From: Candidatus Eiseniibacteriota bacterium
Lineage (GTDB): Bacteria > Eisenbacteria > RBG-16-71-46
Reading direction: 5' to 3'
Assembly (NCBI GenBank): GCA_016710095.1
Contig: JADJLL010000020.1
Span: 1-64,000, forward strand
DNA: 64,000 nt
Shown here: positions 38,321 through 48,369 of the stretch, piece after piece
How the letters are laid out: every line of letters begins with the position of its first letter
Numbering within the stretch: the stretch's first letter is position 1
The notes under the pieces: model-generated
Told to the model about the DNA's origin: nothing
What the model saw: only the letters and a program-made list of their open reading frames with translations
Databases searched by the model: none
Translations under genes and position numbers: made by a program

Positions 38321-40182
38321 CGGAGAGGCACCTCACCGGCAGGACGGGCGCGGAGAGAACCGCGTGGACCGTGGCGCTGGTCACGCTCGCGCTCGTCGGC
38401 GTGATCGGCCTCGCCGCGCCCGCGGCCGACCCGGCGCTCGCCTGGGGCGTGAACGCCGCTCGCTTCCTGCCGGCGGGCGTCACGCTCGGGTTGCTCGCGC
38501 TCGCGCTCGCCGTTCCGCTCGCGCTGCTCGTGCTGGCGCCGCGCGTGCCGAAGCTACCGGCCTTCGCCGAGTCCATCGTGGCCGCCGCGGCCTTCGCGGC
38601 GTTCGCGTGGACCTTCCGGGTTTCGCACGTGCTGCTCGGCGACGGCATCCCGATCACCTCGAGCCTCCCGGATTCGAATGCGCTGCACCCGCGCGAACCG
38701 CTTTCCTCCGCGCTGCTCCGGCGTGCGTGGGACGTGCTCGGCCCGGCCTTCGCGGCGCCGGGACGCGCCCGCGAGGCGGTCGTGCAGGACGTCGCGGCCG
38801 TCGTGAGCGTCGCCGCCGGAGCGGTCTTCGCGATCGCGGTGACGGGGATCGCACGCGAACTGGTGCGCGCCTTTCCCTCGGAGTCCCGCGAAGGCTCCGC
38901 GGACGATCGCGCGACGACGGCGCTCCTGACGCTGCTGATCGCCACGCCGGGCGCGGCGCTCGTCTTCTTCGGCTACGTGGAGCACTACGCCTGGCCGGCC
39001 GCCTGCACGGCGCTCTTCTTCTGGGCGCTGCTGCGCTTCGCGCTCGGACGCGGCGGGCTGCTCGCGCCGATGTTCACGTTCCTGCTCGCGGTCGCGTTCC
39101 ACTTCTCGAGCCTCGTGCTCGCTCCTGCGCTCGCCGTGGCGGCGTTCTTCGGGCTCGCGTCGCGCGATCGGCGCCCGGCCGCGCTGCGCGACGTCGCGAT
39201 CGGCTCCGTGGCGACCGTCGCGATCGTCGCCGCGTTGCGCCGCCTCGCCGGCTACGACGCGCTCCACCAGATCGGCGAGATCGCGAAGAGCAACCGTACG
39301 GACGCGACGTACGCGTGGTCGGCCGTGCACGTGCGCGACTTCCTCGACGAGCACCTGCTGCTCGGACCGCTCGGCCTCGCGCTCGCGCTGCCGCTCCTCG
39401 CGCCGTTCGCCGGCGACCGCCGTGCGCCCGGCGCGGTCCGCGCGACGCTGGGCGTGGCCGCGGTCGCGTTCTTGGCCGCCACGTGGCTCACGCCCGACAT
39501 GCCGCTCGGATACGCGCGGGACTGGGACGTCTTCGCCGCGGCGGGATGCGGGCTCGCGATCGTCGCCGCGGCGATGCTCTTCGTCCTCGTGCGCGCCGAG
39601 CGACCCCGGCGCCTGCTGCTCGCCGCCGCATGCGCGGTGACGCTCGCGCACACACTCCCGTGGATCGCGGTCAATCACACGAACGGCCCGGCCGTCGCCC
39701 GGTTCGCGACGCTGCCGCTCGGTCTCGGCCGCACGGAATCGACGCTCGCGTGGTGGCACCTCCAGCGCCGCGAGTACGGCACGGCGCGTGTGTGGATCGA
39801 ACGTTCCCTGCGCGCGAATCCCGACAACATCCGCGCGGTGGATCTCTACGGGCGCGTCGCGCTGCTCGAGGGCCGGCCGGAGATCGCCGTCGGGGCGTAC
39901 CGCATCGGCATCCTCATGCGGCCCGAGCGCGCGGAGTACCGCCTCCAGCTCGCGTTCTCGCTGCATGCGGCCGGCCGCCACGCCGAGGCGCTCGCCGCGC
40001 TCGATACGCTCGAGCGCACGCATCCCGACGAGCCCGCGCTGTGGCTCGAACGCGCAATGAGCGAGCACGCGCTCGGCGACGACCTTCGCGCGCGCGCCGA
40101 TCTCGTCCGCGCGCTGCAGCTCAACCCCGCGCTCACGGCGACCGCACGATCGGTCCTGCCGACGCTCGTGGAGGCCCCATGA
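38317..40182 (+). CDS. Multi-pass membrane protein with C-terminal TPR repeats
   Basis: A 621-residue protein. A TTG start overlaps the previous stop (TTGA). About eleven hydrophobic helices cover residues 15-455. Three TPR-like repeats follow at about 480-615 (YGTARVWIERSLRANPDNIR; ALAALDTLERTHPDEPALWL). The layout (membrane part, then TPRs) resembles GT-C-like or O-antigen-processing proteins found in high-GC didermic bacteria, but no catalytic motif is clear. It is coupled to the alkyltransferase-like gene by ATGA. Confidence 0.7.
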   Translation: MTERHLTGRTGAERTAWTVALVTLALVGVIGLAAPAADPALAWGVNAARFLPAGVTLGLLALALAVPLALLVLAPRVPKLPAFAESIVAAAAFAAFAWTFRVSHVLLGDGIPITSSLPDSNALHPREPLSSALLRRAWDVLGPAFAAPGRAREAVVQDVAAVVSVAAGAVFAIAVTGIARELVRAFPSESREGSADDRATTALLTLLIATPGAALVFFGYVEHYAWPAACTALFFWALLRFALGRGGLLAPMFTFLLAVAFHFSSLVLAPALAVAAFFGLASRDRRPAALRDVAIGSVATVAIVAALRRLAGYDALHQIGEIAKSNRTDATYAWSAVHVRDFLDEHLLLGPLGLALALPLLAPFAGDRRAPGAVRATLGVAAVAFLAATWLTPDMPLGYARDWDVFAAAGCGLAIVAAAMLFVLVRAERPRRLLLAAACAVTLAHTLPWIAVNHTNGPAVARFATLPLGLGRTESTLAWWHLQRREYGTARVWIERSLRANPDNIRAVDLYGRVALLEGRPEIAVGAYRIGILMRPERAEYRLQLAFSLHAAGRHAEALAALDTLERTHPDEPALWLERAMSEHALGDDLRARADLVRALQLNPALTATARSVLPTLVEAP

Positions 40183-40532
40183 AACTGCCGCGCCCGAAAC
40201 GCACCGCCGAAGCGGGAGAGACCTACCGCCGGATCTTCGCGATGGTCCGTCGAATCCCGAAGGGACGGGTCGCCTCCTACGGCGAGATCGCCACATGGAG
40301 CGGACTGCCGCGTCAGGCACGTCTCGTCGGTTACGCGCTGCACGCTTCGGGCTCGGACGTCGTGCCCTGGCATCGCGTCGTGAACGCCGCCGGCGTGCTG
40401 AGCCTCGGCAAGCTCGATCCCTCGGGCGCTCTCACGCAGCGCATCCGGCTCGAAGGCGAAGGTGTGAGTTTCGACGCACGTGGCCGCGTGCGCATGGACC
40501 TCCATCGCTGGAAGGGGCCCACGAAGCGCTGA
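40179..40532 (+). CDS. Alkyltransferase-like protein (ATL), DNA-damage recognition
   Basis: A 117-residue protein matching the DNA-binding domain of O6-methylguanine-DNA methyltransferase: VRRIPKGRVASYGEIATW, the recognition helix RLVGYALHAS, and LRLEGEGV-like end. The acceptor motif PCHR reads PWHR (63-66), with Trp in place of the reactive Cys. In characterised ATLs this form binds alkylated guanine without repairing it and directs it to nucleotide excision repair. It overlaps the upstream membrane-protein gene. Confidence 0.88.
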   Translation: MKLPRPKRTAEAGETYRRIFAMVRRIPKGRVASYGEIATWSGLPRQARLVGYALHASGSDVVPWHRVVNAAGVLSLGKLDPSGALTQRIRLEGEGVSFDARGRVRMDLHRWKGPTKR

Positions 40533-40720
40533 CGTACGGGCGCTCGTGTTGCGCATCGCGATCCAGAGTTGTTCGTTCTGCAAAGTCTCGCCGAACGGGC
40601 GACGGCGTTCGGGAACTGGTGTGCGTTTCGCGTGTAAGTTGCGTACGTGCGACCCACCCCACACTCGCACGCGCGTCGCACGTCGGGCGTGCGCTTCGAA
40701 CCCCTTTCGTGGGAGATCGT

Positions 40721-41227
40721 TTGTCCCCTCACGCGCCGCTTCGACACCTGCTGTCGCTCGTGCTGCCGTTCCTGCTGGCCTTCACCACGCAGGCGCACAC
40801 CGCACCCGCCCTCACGACCGCGCCGTCTTTCCGGCTGCCCGGCCGTGGAGCCGAGGTCGTCTCCGATTCGCTCCGGGGACGCGTCGTGCTCGTGGACTTC
40901 TGGGCATCGTGGTGCGTGCCGTGCCGCAAGTCGTTCCCGTGGTTGGCCGCGATGCAGGAGAAGTACGGCCCGCAAGGCCTGACCGTCGTCGGGGTGAACC
41001 TCGACAAGACGCGGCCCGCGGCGGACGCGTTCCTCGCGCAGGTGCCCGCGCCGTTCACGCTCGCGTTCGATCCCGCGGGCAAGACGGCGGCGGCCTGGGG
41101 CGTGAAAGGCATGCCGTCCACGTTCCTCGTCGGGCGGGACGGCACGTTGGTGTACGCGCACGTCGGGTTCGATCCGGCGAAGACGGAATCGTTCGAGAAG
41201 AGGATCGAGGAGGCACTCGCGAAATGA
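40721..41227 (+). CDS. TlpA/ResA-like secreted thioredoxin, first gene of the DUF4266-DUF3570-ApbE operon
   Basis: A 168-residue protein. TTG start with GGGAG about six bases upstream. A signal peptide (LLSLVLPFLLAFTTQAHTA) leads to a TlpA-type domain with the redox site DFWASWCVPCRKSF, then VVGVNLDKTRPAA and GVKGMPSTFLVGRDG (cis-Pro). It is a periplasmic thiol-disulfide oxidoreductase. It overlaps the lipoprotein gene (ATGA), so it probably acts on the cysteine-bearing products of the same operon. Confidence 0.85.
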   Translation: MSPHAPLRHLLSLVLPFLLAFTTQAHTAPALTTAPSFRLPGRGAEVVSDSLRGRVVLVDFWASWCVPCRKSFPWLAAMQEKYGPQGLTVVGVNLDKTRPAADAFLAQVPAPFTLAFDPAGKTAAAWGVKGMPSTFLVGRDGTLVYAHVGFDPAKTESFEKRIEEALAK

Positions 41228-41457
41228 AGCGGCCGCTCCGGATGTTCGTGCTGTTCGCCGCCCTGGCGCTCGCGGCTTCGCTCACGAGTTGCGCCGCCAT
41301 GTCCGTGAAGCCGTGGGACCGCGACCTCATGGCGGACAAGCGCATGCGTTTCGCCGCGCTTCCGCTCGAAGCCGCGGTGGATGGCCACATCTACTTCAGC
41401 AAGGAAGCCGCGACCGGCGGCATGTCCGTGGGCGGCGGAGGTTGCGGATGCAACTGA
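41224..41457 (+). CDS. DUF4266 lipoprotein with C-terminal Gly-rich CGC motif
   Basis: A 77-residue protein. Lipoprotein signal peptide with lipobox SLTSC (Cys23). The mature part reads VKPWDRDLMADKRMRF, HIYFSKEAATGGM and ends in GGGGCGCN, the pattern of DUF4266. The two terminal cysteines are obvious candidates for the neighbouring thioredoxin or for metal or cofactor binding. Function is not known. It is sandwiched by overlaps on both sides (ATGA upstream, ten bases downstream). Confidence 0.85.
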   Translation: MKRPLRMFVLFAALALAASLTSCAAMSVKPWDRDLMADKRMRFAALPLEAAVDGHIYFSKEAATGGMSVGGGGCGCN

Positions 41458-42728
41458 AGACGACCGCCGCTTCCGCCACGGGCTCCGTGCGCGGCGCCCT
41501 CCGAGCCGCCGCGAGCGTGCTGCTCGCCGGTGGCGCCGTCGCGGCCGTGGCCTCGGCCGCACACGCCGCGGACGCTCCGCGCTGGCAGTTCGATTCGTCC
41601 GGCCTGCTGTACGGCGAGCTTCATCGCACGACGGTGGTCGAGCCCATGGCGCGGATCACGCGCGTGTTCTCGAAGGGCAGCAGCCTGACCGCACAGGTGG
41701 ACTTCGACGCGATCACCGGCGCCTCGCCGAGCGGCGCGCAGCCTTCGGGTGTCGTGCAGACCACGACGACGCCGTCGGGCAACACGAAGACCGTGCCGGC
41801 CGGCGATCTTCCGCTGACCGACTTCCACGACGTCCGCGGCGCCGTGGACCTCGAGTACGCTCAGCCGATCGGCTCGCACCTCACCGCGACGACGGGCGGC
41901 CATTGGTCGAAGGAGCAGGACTATCGCTCGCTCGGCGGGCGCGCCCAGTTGTCGCTCGAGGTGTTCCAGCGATTGTCGACGTTCACGCTCGGCGCGTCCG
42001 CGAACGCGGACGTGATCACGCCACTGGACGGCACACGCGCGGCCTTCACCGAGGACGACCGCACCGGCGTGGACTCGAACGACAAGCACGCGCGCAGCTG
42101 GCTCGTGGGCACGTCTCGCGTGATGACGCGGCGCTGGTTGCTCGGCGCCACCGGCACGTACTCCGAGGAGTGGGGCTACCTGAGCGATCCCTACAAGGTC
42201 GTCAGCACGCTCGATCCCGTCACCGGTCACACGACCGGGGCGCTCCACGAGAGGCGTCCCGACCGGCGCCTTCGCCGCGACGTGCTCGTGTCGTCGGTCT
42301 ACCACCACACGACCGACGTGTCGTACCTGTCGTACCGCTACTACTGGGACGACTGGGGCGTGCAGGCGCACACGGGCGACTTCCGGATCCGGCACGACTT
42401 CGACGAAACGCACTTCGTCCAGCCGCACGTGCGCTTCTCGCACCAGGGCGAGGCGGACTTCTACTCGTACGGCATCGTCGAAGGCAGCGCCAAGCCCGAC
42501 TTCGCGACCAGCGACTACCGGCTCGGCATGCTCAACACGGTCACCGTCGGCGCGACCTACGGTTTCGATCTCGCGAGCGTGCCGGGGCAGATCACCGTGC
42601 GCGGCGAGTTCATGCGGCAGTGGGGGCGCGGCTATCCCGACGTGGCCGTCGGCTCGCAGAAGACCTACAACCTCGCTCCGGGCGTGAACACCGGCACGCT
42701 GATGCTCGGATGGTCGGTGGGATGGTGA
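41448..42728 (+). CDS. DUF3570 outer-membrane beta-barrel-like protein
   Basis: A 426-residue protein. ATG 41448 lies inside the end of the lipoprotein gene with GGAGG six bases upstream. A signal peptide (ASVLLAGGAVAAVASAAHA) is followed by amphipathic beta-strand alternation through the whole length (LTAQVDFDAITGASPS; YLSYRYYWDDWGVQAHTGDF; NTGTLMLGWSVGW end). The family usually accompanies DUF4266 and ApbE. A surface or outer-membrane role is inferred from the strand pattern. Confidence 0.8.
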   Translation: MQLKTTAASATGSVRGALRAAASVLLAGGAVAAVASAAHAADAPRWQFDSSGLLYGELHRTTVVEPMARITRVFSKGSSLTAQVDFDAITGASPSGAQPSGVVQTTTTPSGNTKTVPAGDLPLTDFHDVRGAVDLEYAQPIGSHLTATTGGHWSKEQDYRSLGGRAQLSLEVFQRLSTFTLGASANADVITPLDGTRAAFTEDDRTGVDSNDKHARSWLVGTSRVMTRRWLLGATGTYSEEWGYLSDPYKVVSTLDPVTGHTTGALHERRPDRRLRRDVLVSSVYHHTTDVSYLSYRYYWDDWGVQAHTGDFRIRHDFDETHFVQPHVRFSHQGEADFYSYGIVEGSAKPDFATSDYRLGMLNTVTVGATYGFDLASVPGQITVRGEFMRQWGRGYPDVAVGSQKTYNLAPGVNTGTLMLGWSVGW

Positions 42729-43624
42729 GCGAGGACGCGCCGCGGCTCGAACGCCTCGGCGACGTCTGGGTCGGCCGGTTCACGGCCATGGCCAGCCCGT
42801 GCGAAGTCCTCGTGGACACGGATCGGCGGCGCGACGCCGCCGATCTCGTCCGCGCCGCGCGCGCCGAAGCGCGGCGCATCGAGAGGAAGTTCAGCCGCTA
42901 CCGCGACGACAGCGTCGTGCACGCGATCCACGCGGGACGCGGCGCGCCGTTCGAGCCCGACGCGGAGACGGCGCGGCTGCTCGGCTACGCCGCGGCGTGC
43001 TTCGAACTTTCGGGCGGACTCTTCGACGTCACCTCGGGCGTGCTCCGCCGCGCGTGGACGTTCGACGGCGCGGAGGCCGCGCCGGACGACGCGCGAATCG
43101 CCGAAGCGCTCGCGCACGTCGGCTGGCCGCGCGTGGAGTGGGACGGCCGGACGTTCATGCTGCCCGAGGGCATGGAGCTCGACTTCGGCGGACTCGGCAA
43201 GGAGTACGCGGTCGACAGCGCCGCCGCGCTCCTGGCCGAGCGTTCGCCGGTCGCGTGCCTCGTCAACTTCGGCGGCGATCTCGTCGCGAACGCCGCGCGC
43301 CGCGACGGCGCGCCGTGGATCGTCGGCGTGGACGACCCCGACCGCACGGGCGAGGGCGCGCTCTACCGCATCGAGCTGCAGCACGGCGGGCTCGCGACGA
43401 GCGGGGACGCGCGCCGCTACGTGACGTGGCGCGGCAAGCGCCTCGGCCACATCCTCGATCCGCGGACGGGCTGGCCCGTCGCGGACGCGCCGCGCTCGGT
43501 GACCGTGCTCAGCACGACGTGCATCGAAGCGGGAACGCTCGCGACGCTGGCCATCCTGCAGGGCCGTGGCGCGCGAGCGTTCCTCGAGGCTCAGGGTGTG
43601 ACCGGGTGGGTCGTCGACGCCTGA
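42722..43624 (+). CDS. apbE: ApbE-family FAD:protein FMN transferase
   Basis: A 300-residue protein. It starts at ATG 42722 inside the DUF3570 end (GTG 42725 also possible). No signal peptide is obvious. Motifs: IERKFSRYRDDSVV, LDFGGLGKEYAVD, LVNFGGDL and LGHILDPRTGWPV. The C-terminal magnesium segment, usually EADALAT, reads IEAGTLATLA, so the Asp ligand is Gly. ApbE links FMN to Thr/Ser of redox proteins. Here the likely clients are exported proteins of the same operon, though no classical flavinylation target is seen. Confidence 0.82.
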   Translation: MVSEDAPRLERLGDVWVGRFTAMASPCEVLVDTDRRRDAADLVRAARAEARRIERKFSRYRDDSVVHAIHAGRGAPFEPDAETARLLGYAAACFELSGGLFDVTSGVLRRAWTFDGAEAAPDDARIAEALAHVGWPRVEWDGRTFMLPEGMELDFGGLGKEYAVDSAAALLAERSPVACLVNFGGDLVANAARRDGAPWIVGVDDPDRTGEGALYRIELQHGGLATSGDARRYVTWRGKRLGHILDPRTGWPVADAPRSVTVLSTTCIEAGTLATLAILQGRGARAFLEAQGVTGWVVDA

Positions 43625-43634
43625 CCGCGACGCC

Positions 43635-45278
43635 CTAGCGGTGCACGCCGGATGCTTCGTTGCCGGAGCGTTCGACGTACTCGGCGTACGACCCGAGGTA
43701 CTCGAACGGCGGCTGCGCCGGTGTTTCGGCGTCGCCGGGGCGAAGCTCGAGCACGCGATTCGCGAGCCCGCGCAGGAACGTTCGGTCGTGGCTCACGAAC
43801 AACATCGTGCCCTCGAAGTCCTTGAGCGAGTCCACGAGCATCTCCTTCGTCTCGAGATCGAGATGGTTCGTGGGTTCGTCGAGCACGAGGAAGTTCGGCG
43901 GGTCGAACAGGATGCCGGCGAGCACGAGGCGCGACTTCTCGCCGCCCGAAAGCACGCGGATCGGCTTGTCGACGTCCTTGCCCGAGAAATGGAACGCGCC
44001 GAGCAGGTTCTTCACGACGCCCTGCGACTCGAGGGGAAGTCGTGCTGCATCTGTTCGAAGACGGTGCGGGAGGGATCGAGCAGCTCGAGCGACTGCTGCG
44101 CGAAGTAGCCCATGCGCAGCGAAGCGCCGAGGCGCACGGTGCCCGCGTCGGGCTCCGAGACGCCCGCGATCATCTTGAGCAGCGTGCTCTTGCCCGCGCC
44201 GTTGCGCCCCATGACGCACCAGCGTTCGGTGCGGCGCACGCGGAAGTCGAAGCCGTCGTAGATCACCCGCTCGCCGTAACCCTTGCGGATGCCCTTCATC
44301 TCGACCACGTCCTCACCCGAGCGCCCGGGCTGGCGGAAGCGGAACTCGACGACGTGGCGATGGCGCGGCAGTTCGACCTGCTCGATCTTCTCGAGCTTCT
44401 TCACGCGGCTCTGCACCTGCGCGGCCTTGGCGGCGTGCGCGGCGAAGCGCTCGATGAAGCGGCGCTCCTTGGCGAGCATCGCCTGCTGGCGCGCGTACGC
44501 GGCCTCGCGGTTCGCCTCGGAGATCGCGCGCTCGCGCACGTAGAAGTCGTAGTCGCCCGAGTAGCTCGTGAACTCGCCCGTGTCGATCTCGAGGATCCGG
44601 TCCACGATGCGGTTCATGAAGTCCTTGTCGTGGCACGTCATGAGCACGGCGCCGGCGTAGCCACCGATGAACTTCTCGAGCCAGAGGATGGACTCGATGT
44701 CGAGATGGTTCGTCGGTTCGTCCATGAGCAGCACGTCGGGACGGCCGAGCAGGATGCGGGCGAGGCCGACGCGCATCTTCCAGCCGCCGGACAGAGCGCC
44801 CACGTCGCCTTCGATCTGCTCGTCCTCGAATCCGAGGCCGTGCAGGATCTCCTTGGCGCGCGACTCGAGGTCGTAGCCGCCCTGGCGCATGTACTCGTCC
44901 TGAACGTGGCCGAAGCGCTCGAGGATGGACTCCATCTCGTCGGCGCGATCGGGATCCGCGAGCGCATGCTCGAGGTCCCCTGAGCTCGTGATGCAGCTCG
45001 CCGAGGTTGCCGCTGCCCGCGATCGCTTCGTCCAGCACCGACCGGCCGGACATCTCGCCGATGTCCTGCCGGTAGTAGCCGATCGAAATGCGCTTCGGCA
45101 CGGTGACGTCGCCCTCGTCGGGGGACTCTTCGCCGACGATGAGCCGGAACACGGTCGTCTTGCCGGCGCCGTTCGGGCCGACGAGCCCGACCTTCTCGCC
45201 CGGGTTGAGCTGGAAGCCGGTCTCGACGAACAGGATCTGCGAGCCGTACTGCTTGGAGACGTTGTTGAAGACGATCAC
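43635..45278 (-). CDS. ABC-F family ATPase (two frameshifts)
   Basis: About 547 residues when bridged. GTG start at 45278 overlapping the glnS stop. Two ABC domains: Walker [18 protein letters not shown] and [16 protein letters not shown]; signatures [18 protein letters not shown] and [17 protein letters not shown]; Walker [15 protein letters not shown] and [15 protein letters not shown] charged linker rich in Lys/Arg/Gln joins them, and there are no membrane helices. ABC-F proteins act on ribosomes. The frame changes near 44985 and 44035, each time with the sense continuing, so indels are likely. Confidence 0.85.
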
Positions 45279-47080
45279 TTGCCGCCCTGCTTCTTCTCGA
45301 TGCGCGCCCAGGCGTCCTTGAGCGTCACGGTGCGGTTGAAGACGGGCGCGCCGGGCTTGGAGTCCCGTGCGTCCGCCACGAAATAGCCCACGCGCTCGAA
45401 CTGCACGGGTGCGCCGGGCGTCGCGTCGCCGAGCACGGGCTCGACCTTGCAACCCGTGAGCGTCGTGAGCGAGGCGGGGTTGAGCAGCGTCGTGAAGTCC
45501 GCGCCTTCGGCCGCGGCTTCCGGATCCTCGTCGGCGAAGAGCGTTTCGTAGAGGCGCACCTCGGCGTCCACCGCGTGCTTCGCGGAGACCCAGTGGATCG
45601 TCGCCTTCACCTTGCGGCCGTCGGGCGCGTTGCTGCTGCGCGTCTCGGGGTCGTAGGTGGCGCGCACTTCGGTCACGTTGCCCGCGTCGTCCTTGACGAC
45701 GCTCGTGCAGCGGATGAAGTAGGCGCCGCGCAGGCGCACTTCGGTGCCGGGCGAGAGGCGGAAGTACTTCGGCGGAGGAACCTCGCGGAAGTCCTCTTCC
45801 TCGATCCACAGCTCGCGCGAGAACGGCACCGCGCGCGTACCCGCGGCCGGATCCTCGGGGTTGTTGCCGAGTTCGAAATGCTCGACCTGGTCTTCCGGGT
45901 AGTTCTCGAGCACGACCTTCACGGGCTTCAGCACCGCGAGGCGGCGCAGCGCGTGCACGTTGAGGTCCTCGCGCACGCACGCTTCGAGCAGCGCGAGCTC
46001 GACGCGGTTCTCGCGCCGGGCGACACCGATGCGCTCCGTGAAGTCACGCAGCGCGGCGGCCGGATAGCCGCGGCGGCGCATGCCGCTGATCGTGGGCATG
46101 CGCGGATCGTCCCAGCCGCTCACGAGGCCGTCGGTCACGAGGCGCAGGAGCTTGCGCTTGCTCATCACCGTGTGGGTGAGGTTGAGCCGCGCGAACTCGT
46201 ACTGGTGCGGCAGCGGACGCGGCAGCGACAGCGCCTCGAGCAGCCAGTCGTACAGCGGACGGTGCGGCACGAACTCGAGCGTGCAGATGGAGTGCGTGAC
46301 GCCCTCGATGTAGTCCGAAAGCCCGTGCGCGTAGTCGTACATCGGGTAGATGCACCACGCGGCGCCCGTGTTGTGATGCTCGACGTGGCGGATGCGGTAG
46401 AGCAGCGGATCGCGCAGCCAGACGTTCGGCGACGTGGGGTCGATGCGCGCGCGCAACGTGCGGGTGCCGTCGGGGAACTCGCCCGCCTTCATGCGCGCGA
46501 ACAGGTCGAGGCTTTCGGCGATCGGGCGGTCGCGGTACTTGCTCGGCTCGCCCGGCTGCCCCGGCGCGCCGCGCATGCGGTCGACTTCCTCGGCGGTGTG
46601 ATCGCACACGTACGCCTTGCCGGCCTCGATCAGCCGCACGGCGAACGCATGGAGCGCCCCGAAGTAGTCCGACGCACGGAACGGCTCCGTGCCCGGGCCC
46701 GCGCCGACGGCGGCGGACTGATGGAAGTCCGCGCCGTTCGCGGTGGCGGTCGAGCCGCTCGGCTTGAACGCGAGGCAGTGGTCCGCCCAGCCCCCGATCA
46801 GCCACTTCACGTCCGCGACGATGGATTCCTCGTACTCGATGTCTTCCTTCGCCGGATTGGTGTCGTCCATGCGGAGGTTGCACTGCCCGCCGAACTGCTG
46901 CGCGATCCCGAAGTTGAGGCAGATGGCCTTGGCGTGGCCGACGTGCAGGTAACCGTTCGGCTCGGGAGGGAAGCGCGTGACGATCTTCGCGTGAGCGCTG
47001 GAGGCCAGGTCGGCCTTGACGATCTCGCGGATGAAGTCCTCGCGTTCGGCGCCGGGAGCGGGAATCTCGTGCTCGGACAT
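45275..47080 (-). CDS. glnS: Glutaminyl-tRNA synthetase
   Basis: A 601-residue protein. The class I signature HVGH lies at 46-49 ([16 protein letters not shown]) and [10 protein letters not shown] is the KMSKS-type loop near residue 290. [15 protein letters not shown] and [20 protein letters not shown] are GlnRS-specific. The two beta-barrel anticodon-binding domains fill the C-terminus. A direct GlnRS means Gln-tRNA may be made without the GatCAB route. It is coupled to the ABC-F gene by GTGA. Confidence 0.95.
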   Translation of the reverse strand: MSEHEIPAPGAEREDFIREIVKADLASSAHAKIVTRFPPEPNGYLHVGHAKAICLNFGIAQQFGGQCNLRMDDTNPAKEDIEYEESIVADVKWLIGGWADHCLAFKPSGSTATANGADFHQSAAVGAGPGTEPFRASDYFGALHAFAVRLIEAGKAYVCDHTAEEVDRMRGAPGQPGEPSKYRDRPIAESLDLFARMKAGEFPDGTRTLRARIDPTSPNVWLRDPLLYRIRHVEHHNTGAAWCIYPMYDYAHGLSDYIEGVTHSICTLEFVPHRPLYDWLLEALSLPRPLPHQYEFARLNLTHTVMSKRKLLRLVTDGLVSGWDDPRMPTISGMRRRGYPAAALRDFTERIGVARRENRVELALLEACVREDLNVHALRRLAVLKPVKVVLENYPEDQVEHFELGNNPEDPAAGTRAVPFSRELWIEEEDFREVPPPKYFRLSPGTEVRLRGAYFIRCTSVVKDDAGNVTEVRATYDPETRSSNAPDGRKVKATIHWVSAKHAVDAEVRLYETLFADEDPEAAAEGADFTTLLNPASLTTLTGCKVEPVLGDATPGAPVQFERVGYFVADARDSKPGAPVFNRTVTLKDAWARIEKKQGGK

Positions 47081-47213
47081 GACGTTCTCGAAAGGTGCGA
47101 CGTCGCGACGGCGCCGTCCGCGGACGTGGATGGCACCCGGTACGGGCGGTGGTGGAATCGGAAGCGGTGACATAACGCCATCGGGCGCGGCCTGTCCAGC
47201 CCGGAGGGCCCGG

Positions 47214-47254
47214 AAAACGCACGGCGCGCCGGCCGCGAGGGCCCGGCGCGCCGT
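47214..47254 (-). terminator. Intrinsic terminator of the secreted propeller gene
   Basis: ACGGCGCGCCGG and CCGGCGCGCCGT form a perfect 12-bp stem with a ten-base loop. In the minus direction it is followed by GCGTTTT. Confidence 0.7.
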
Positions 47255-47280
47255 GGCGCGTGCGGCGTGCAATCGGGAGG

Positions 47281-48210
47281 TCAGCGGAAGAGCGTCTTGA
47301 CCCGGCCCCACGTGGAGGGCGTGGCGTGCACCGGACCGCCCGAAGGCTGGAAGGCGAGGTCCACGATCTTGTCCCCGGGCGCCGGCACGAGGAAGGCCGC
47401 GTTGGTCTCGACGAGCGAGTTCGGCGCGAACTCGTGCACCTGTCCGGTCACGCCGTCCACCACGAGGATCCGGCCGTTGATCGGCGAGAACACGATGCCG
47501 TGCGGCCGCGCCCAGCCGGTGCCCACGAAGACTCCGTTGATGAGGTGGCTCGTCCAGTCGAAGCGGTAGCCCATGTTCGTGTTCATGCTCGTCACGTGGA
47601 TGTCGTTCGTGATCGGGTGGAACGCGACGTCGTTGGGCAGCGCACCGACCGGCAGCACGATCGTCCCCACGGGCGCGCCCGTCACACCATCGAAGATCTC
47701 GACGTTGCTCGTGAGCCACGAGCACACGTAGAGGTTGCCGTCGGGACCGAAGTCCATGTCCGCGGGCATGCCCACCGAACAGACGACGCGGATGAACGCG
47801 CCCGTGATCGCGTCGTACGCGCGCACGTCGTTCGTCAGCATGTCGCCGATGTACACCTCGCCGGTCGGGGCGTAGAGGCCGGCCCACTGCCAGCCGCCGG
47901 TCGGGTTGTAGACCTTGATGAGCGCGCCGGTCGTCGCGTCGCGCTCTTCGACGCCGAACGCGTTGTGGCCGATGAGCACGCGGTTGTTCGTCGCGCCGAA
48001 GTGGATCGCCATCTGGCCGGTGGAAGAACCCGAGATCGAGAAGACGCTGAGGAACGAGCCCGAGGAGCCGTCGTAGCGGCGAACCTTGTTCGAGGCGTCG
48101 CTCGTCACATAGAGGTCTCCGGGCGCGGCGAAGGCGAGGGCGGAGACGAGGAGCGAGAGTCCGGCGGCGAACCGGAAGGCGGCGGGGGACACCAGAGTCG
48201 AAAGGCGCAT
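47281..48210 (-). CDS. Secreted YncE/NHL-like beta-propeller protein
   Basis: A 309-residue protein. Signal peptide ([15 protein letters not shown]) then propeller blades such as [37 protein letters not shown] and [20 protein letters not shown]. There is no FlgD-like tail, but the end is basic (RVKTLFR). Such proteins are abundant in Eisenbacteria-like genomes; no ligand is predicted. It is monocistronic with its own terminator. Confidence 0.75.
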   Translation of the reverse strand: MRLSTLVSPAAFRFAAGLSLLVSALAFAAPGDLYVTSDASNKVRRYDGSSGSFLSVFSISGSSTGQMAIHFGATNNRVLIGHNAFGVEERDATTGALIKVYNPTGGWQWAGLYAPTGEVYIGDMLTNDVRAYDAITGAFIRVVCSVGMPADMDFGPDGNLYVCSWLTSNVEIFDGVTGAPVGTIVLPVGALPNDVAFHPITNDIHVTSMNTNMGYRFDWTSHLINGVFVGTGWARPHGIVFSPINGRILVVDGVTGQVHEFAPNSLVETNAAFLVPAPGDKIVDLAFQPSGGPVHATPSTWGRVKTLFR

Positions 48211-48298
48211 GGAGATGCTCCCGGGGTTCGGGGTCGGTGCGATGGTTTGCGCATGGCATCCGGACTACGCGCATGGGGCCCGCGCCTAACAGCGAAGT

Positions 48299-48327
48299 GG
48301 GACAAACTTCGCGCGCAGGTGTAGTTT
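48299..48327 (+). promoter_or_regulatory. Promoter of the copper-chaperone operon
   Basis: GGGACA, 17 bases, TAGTTT, with the SCO1 start 42 bases downstream. The -10 and following CCCC match the element before tRNA-Pro(CGG). Confidence 0.5.
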
Positions 48328-48369
48328 CCCCGGCGTTCCCGAGACCCACCCGTGCCACGGACGATCGCC

